From NCBI GenBank assembly GCA_965243485.1, contig CBDEVP010000001.1:3224001-3288000 (forward strand): a DNA stretch of 64,000 bases, given 5' to 3'. Positions 62,032 to 64,000 of this stretch are shown in pieces (the stretch's first letter is position 1; every line of letters starts with the position of its first letter). The notes beneath the pieces are model-generated. The model made no database searches, had not been told where the DNA came from, and saw nothing but the letters and a program-made list of their open reading frames with translations. The stretch comes from UBA7330 sp965243485 (lineage in GTDB: Bacteria > Bacteroidota > Bacteroidia > Cytophagales > Cyclobacteriaceae). The translations under genes were made by a program, and so were the position numbers.

Positions 62032-64000
62032 TTAAAAGTTGAAGTTCATTTTGAAGCCAACTGAGTAACTCCATGGCATTACATTCTGTCTTTCAAACCC
62101 TTGCTTAAACTGACTTCTGCCGTCACCCTGATTGCCACCGCCTGACTGGAAAGCTCTCTCAGGATCGATTCCAATGTCCGCAGCGTTCCACAACATGAGG
62201 TTCCTGGTGTATACGGCAAAGTTTGCACCCTTAAATAAAGAAGGGATTGCATAGCCTACTGAAAATTCTCTTAACTTGATAAACGATGCATCAAAAGTTA
62301 CGTTCTTAGCAAATCTCCAGGGATAGGTATTAGTAATTGGTGCGAAGACTGTACCAGGACCACCAAGATTTTCCTGATATACATCATCTGAAAAGTCATC
62401 CGGTGTATCAGCTCCGGCAGTCTGAATAACACCAGGAATAAATGCTCCGTCATTTCCATCACCAAGGTCAAAACCACCCGTTTCGGCAGTATGACCACCC
62501 ACACGTGGGAATCGGCCTAGCTGGGGGATCACATTTTCGCTCGCAGTGGCTTTCAGGTAATCTTCAAGCTCCTCCTCCGAGAACAAACCACCTGGTACCA
62601 GTCCTTCAAGCTGTCTTGAAGACCTCCAGTCAGATTCACCATATCTATAAGTAAATGAGACAAACTCTCCACCTTGTCTCCAGTCAAAACTGGCGGCAAC
62701 CGTGAATTTTCCAAATCTTACCTGAGTTTGCATACCAAGGATGAAATCAGGATTGAAGTTTCCTGTCTTTTCCCAGTCCTCAGTGTCTCTCAGATCCTGA
62801 TAGTATCCATTACTGCCAAGGACTGGCCACTTATAGTAAGGTGAATTAGGATCCTCAACCTGCACATAACCATAACTATAAAGATCACCAATCTGATCAC
62901 CGATAAAGGAGTAAGCTCCCGCCTGATCACTCCAGATACGAATGAAGTCAAGGCCATCTGTCAGTTCTTCAACAGTGGTTCTGTTCCTGGTTAGATTAAA
63001 GTCGATGTCCCAGGTAATACCATTCGGATTTTGTACGGGTGTACCACCAAAAGTGAATTCCCAACCCTGGCTATTGATCAGTCCCGCATTGATCAGCTGA
63101 CTGCTAAAACCTGATGATCTTGGTCGTGGAACACGGAAAATCTGATCTCTGTTGTCCATCGTATAGTATGTACCAGTGAATCGTACACGATTAGCAAATA
63201 GATTAAAATCAAGGCCTACCTCAATTGACGTATTTGTTTCTGGTTTCAGTGCTGGGTTTAGCAGGGTGCTGGGTACACTCTGGGTAATTAATGTATTCCA
63301 TGATCCGGATCCAAGCACCTGCTCAAGGTTATAAGGGTCGGTATCATTACCAACCTGTGCCCATCCACCACGAAGTTTCAGTAAACTAATATTCTGTGGG
63401 AGGTCAAAGGTATAATTGGCCAGCCAGCTCAATGAAGCCGAAGGGTAGAAGTATGATCTGTTTTCAATCGGAAGGGTACTTGACCAGTCATTCCTTCCTG
63501 TAAGATCAAGATATACCTGTCCGGCGTAGCCAATAGAAGCCAATCCATACAAGCTGTAGATCTCTCTTTCAAATTCACTACTGTTCACACTGATATTGTC
63601 CAGTGGAATATTTCCAACATTGTATACACCGGGTACGACCAGGCCGTTTCTTCTATCTCCACCTGATCCAATACTGGAGTTAGTCCCCTGACGATTCATG
63701 ATGTTACCACCGGCAGAAACACTGATGTCCCAGTCATCACCAAACAATTTGTTGTATGATAAAAGGAAATCACTGTTTCGCTCCTGGAAAAATATATCCT
63801 CAAGAGAATAATTTCCCTTTGGCATTCTAATGGAACTGAATGGGATAATGGTTTCTCTGCTTTCATTGTAGCTGTCCATAGAATGCCTAACCGTCAAAGA
63901 AAGGTTTTCCGTGAAATTATAGGCAAGAGAAACTACCCCGTATAATCTATCTCTCTGGAATCCATTATTCATACCATAGGCAATGAAGTAAGGATTATCA
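62032..64000 (-). CDS. SusC/RagA-family TonB-dependent transporter, pair 2, 5' part outside window
   Basis: The frame remains open past the ATG at 63972 to the window edge (DNPYFIAYG precedes it), so the signal peptide, regulatory-like domain and plug lie outside. About 655 residues of barrel are present, with the same landmarks as SusC 1: SVSAGGN, GLASIGY, ASLSWL, LKLRGGWAQVGNDTDPY, GWEFTFGGTPV, VAASFDWRQGGEFVS, ASFIKLREFSVGYA, and the end NVMPWSYSVGFKMNFNF. The barrel is paralogous to the SusC at 53685. Confidence 0.93.
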   Translation of the reverse strand, partial: DNPYFIAYGMNNGFQRDRLYGVVSLAYNFTENLSLTVRHSMDSYNESRETIIPFSSIRMPKGNYSLEDIFFQERNSDFLLSYNKLFGDDWDISVSAGGNIMNRQGTNSSIGSGGDRRNGLVVPGVYNVGNIPLDNISVNSSEFEREIYSLYGLASIGYAGQVYLDLTGRNDWSSTLPIENRSYFYPSASLSWLANYTFDLPQNISLLKLRGGWAQVGNDTDPYNLEQVLGSGSWNTLITQSVPSTLLNPALKPETNTSIEVGLDFNLFANRVRFTGTYYTMDNRDQIFRVPRPRSSGFSSQLINAGLINSQGWEFTFGGTPVQNPNGITWDIDFNLTRNRTTVEELTDGLDFIRIWSDQAGAYSFIGDQIGDLYSYGYVQVEDPNSPYYKWPVLGSNGYYQDLRDTEDWEKTGNFNPDFILGMQTQVRFGKFTVAASFDWRQGGEFVSFTYRYGESDWRSSRQLEGLVPGGLFSEEELEDYLKATASENVIPQLGRFPRVGGHTAETGGFDLGDGNDGAFIPGVIQTAGADTPDDFSDDVYQENLGGPGTVFAPITNTYPWRFAKNVTFDASFIKLREFSVGYAIPSLFKGANFAVYTRNLMLWNAADIGIDPERAFQSGGGNQGDGRSQFKQGFERQNVMPWSYSVGFKMNFNF

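Noticed and set aside
1..64000. tRNA, rRNA, integrase, transposase, toxin-antitoxin or phage genes
   Set aside because: None was recognised in the protein set or intergenic sequence; the window appears to be chromosomal catabolic DNA without an obvious island boundary.

Overview
The window reads as a chromosomal segment of a polysaccharide-degrading, probably marine member of the Bacteroidota, most likely of the order Cytophagales. The evidence is a type IX secretion C-terminal signal, two SusC/SusD pairs, many SPII lipoproteins, a propeller/Y_Y_Y/LuxR regulator and moderate GC. The genus cannot be fixed from sequence alone. No rRNA, tRNA, CRISPR array, transposase or phage gene was seen. Most of the window is carbohydrate and lipid-headgroup catabolism.

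Layout. 1-3.9 kb: the 3' part of a very large T9SS-exported surface protein (FG-GAP repeats, then seven Ig-like repeats). 4-8.6 kb: unrelated small units (a macro-like protein, a von Willebrand A lipoprotein, an ADPRM-like phosphoesterase, a Tat-exported alpha/beta hydrolase) with palindrome-rich spacers. 8.6-28.9 kb: a beta-1,3-glucan (laminarin-type) utilisation locus. A membrane-anchored LuxR-type sensor/regulator is followed by nine collinear genes: a TIM-barrel glycosidase fused to a probable outer-membrane barrel, two lipoproteins sharing a glycan-binding-like module, GH16, a GH149-like phosphorylase, lipoprotein GH17, GH30, an MFS transporter fused to GH17, and a free GH17. The locus has no SusC/D pair. 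The terminator at 19321-19348 separates the exported half from the part that is mainly cytoplasmic; the GH17 lipoprotein is the exception.

28.9-31.3 kb (minus strand): an orphan sensor histidine kinase and a lipoprotein hydrolase. 31.5-37.7 kb (minus strand): a tightly coupled operon of YdjC-like deacetylase, sialidase-like protein and propeller/helical lipoprotein, preceded by a purple-acid-phosphatase-like gene. 37.8-50.4 kb (plus strand): nine tightly spaced genes, transglutaminase-like, ceramidase-like, PhoPQ-related, alpha/beta hydrolase, PHP phosphoesterase-like, GH31, second ceramidase-like, GH92 and an esterase. A third ceramidase-like gene converges from the other strand. 52-64 kb: two paralogous SusC/SusD pairs on the minus strand, one led by a PKD lipoprotein, separated by a plus-strand cytochrome c/FG-GAP lipoprotein. 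The last SusC runs off the window.

Proposed physiology (inference). In the laminarin locus, extracellular GH16 and the lipoproteins cut and bind glucan, and the barrel fusion may admit oligomers. GH17 trims in the periplasm. The GPH-type transporter imports oligosaccharides directly to its own cytoplasmic GH17 domain, while cytoplasmic GH30 removes branches and the phosphorylase saves energy as glucose-1-phosphate. The second large locus looks aimed at a mixed glycan/lipid/phosphate substrate such as glycolipid, GPI-like or glycoprotein material, but its substrate is not established.
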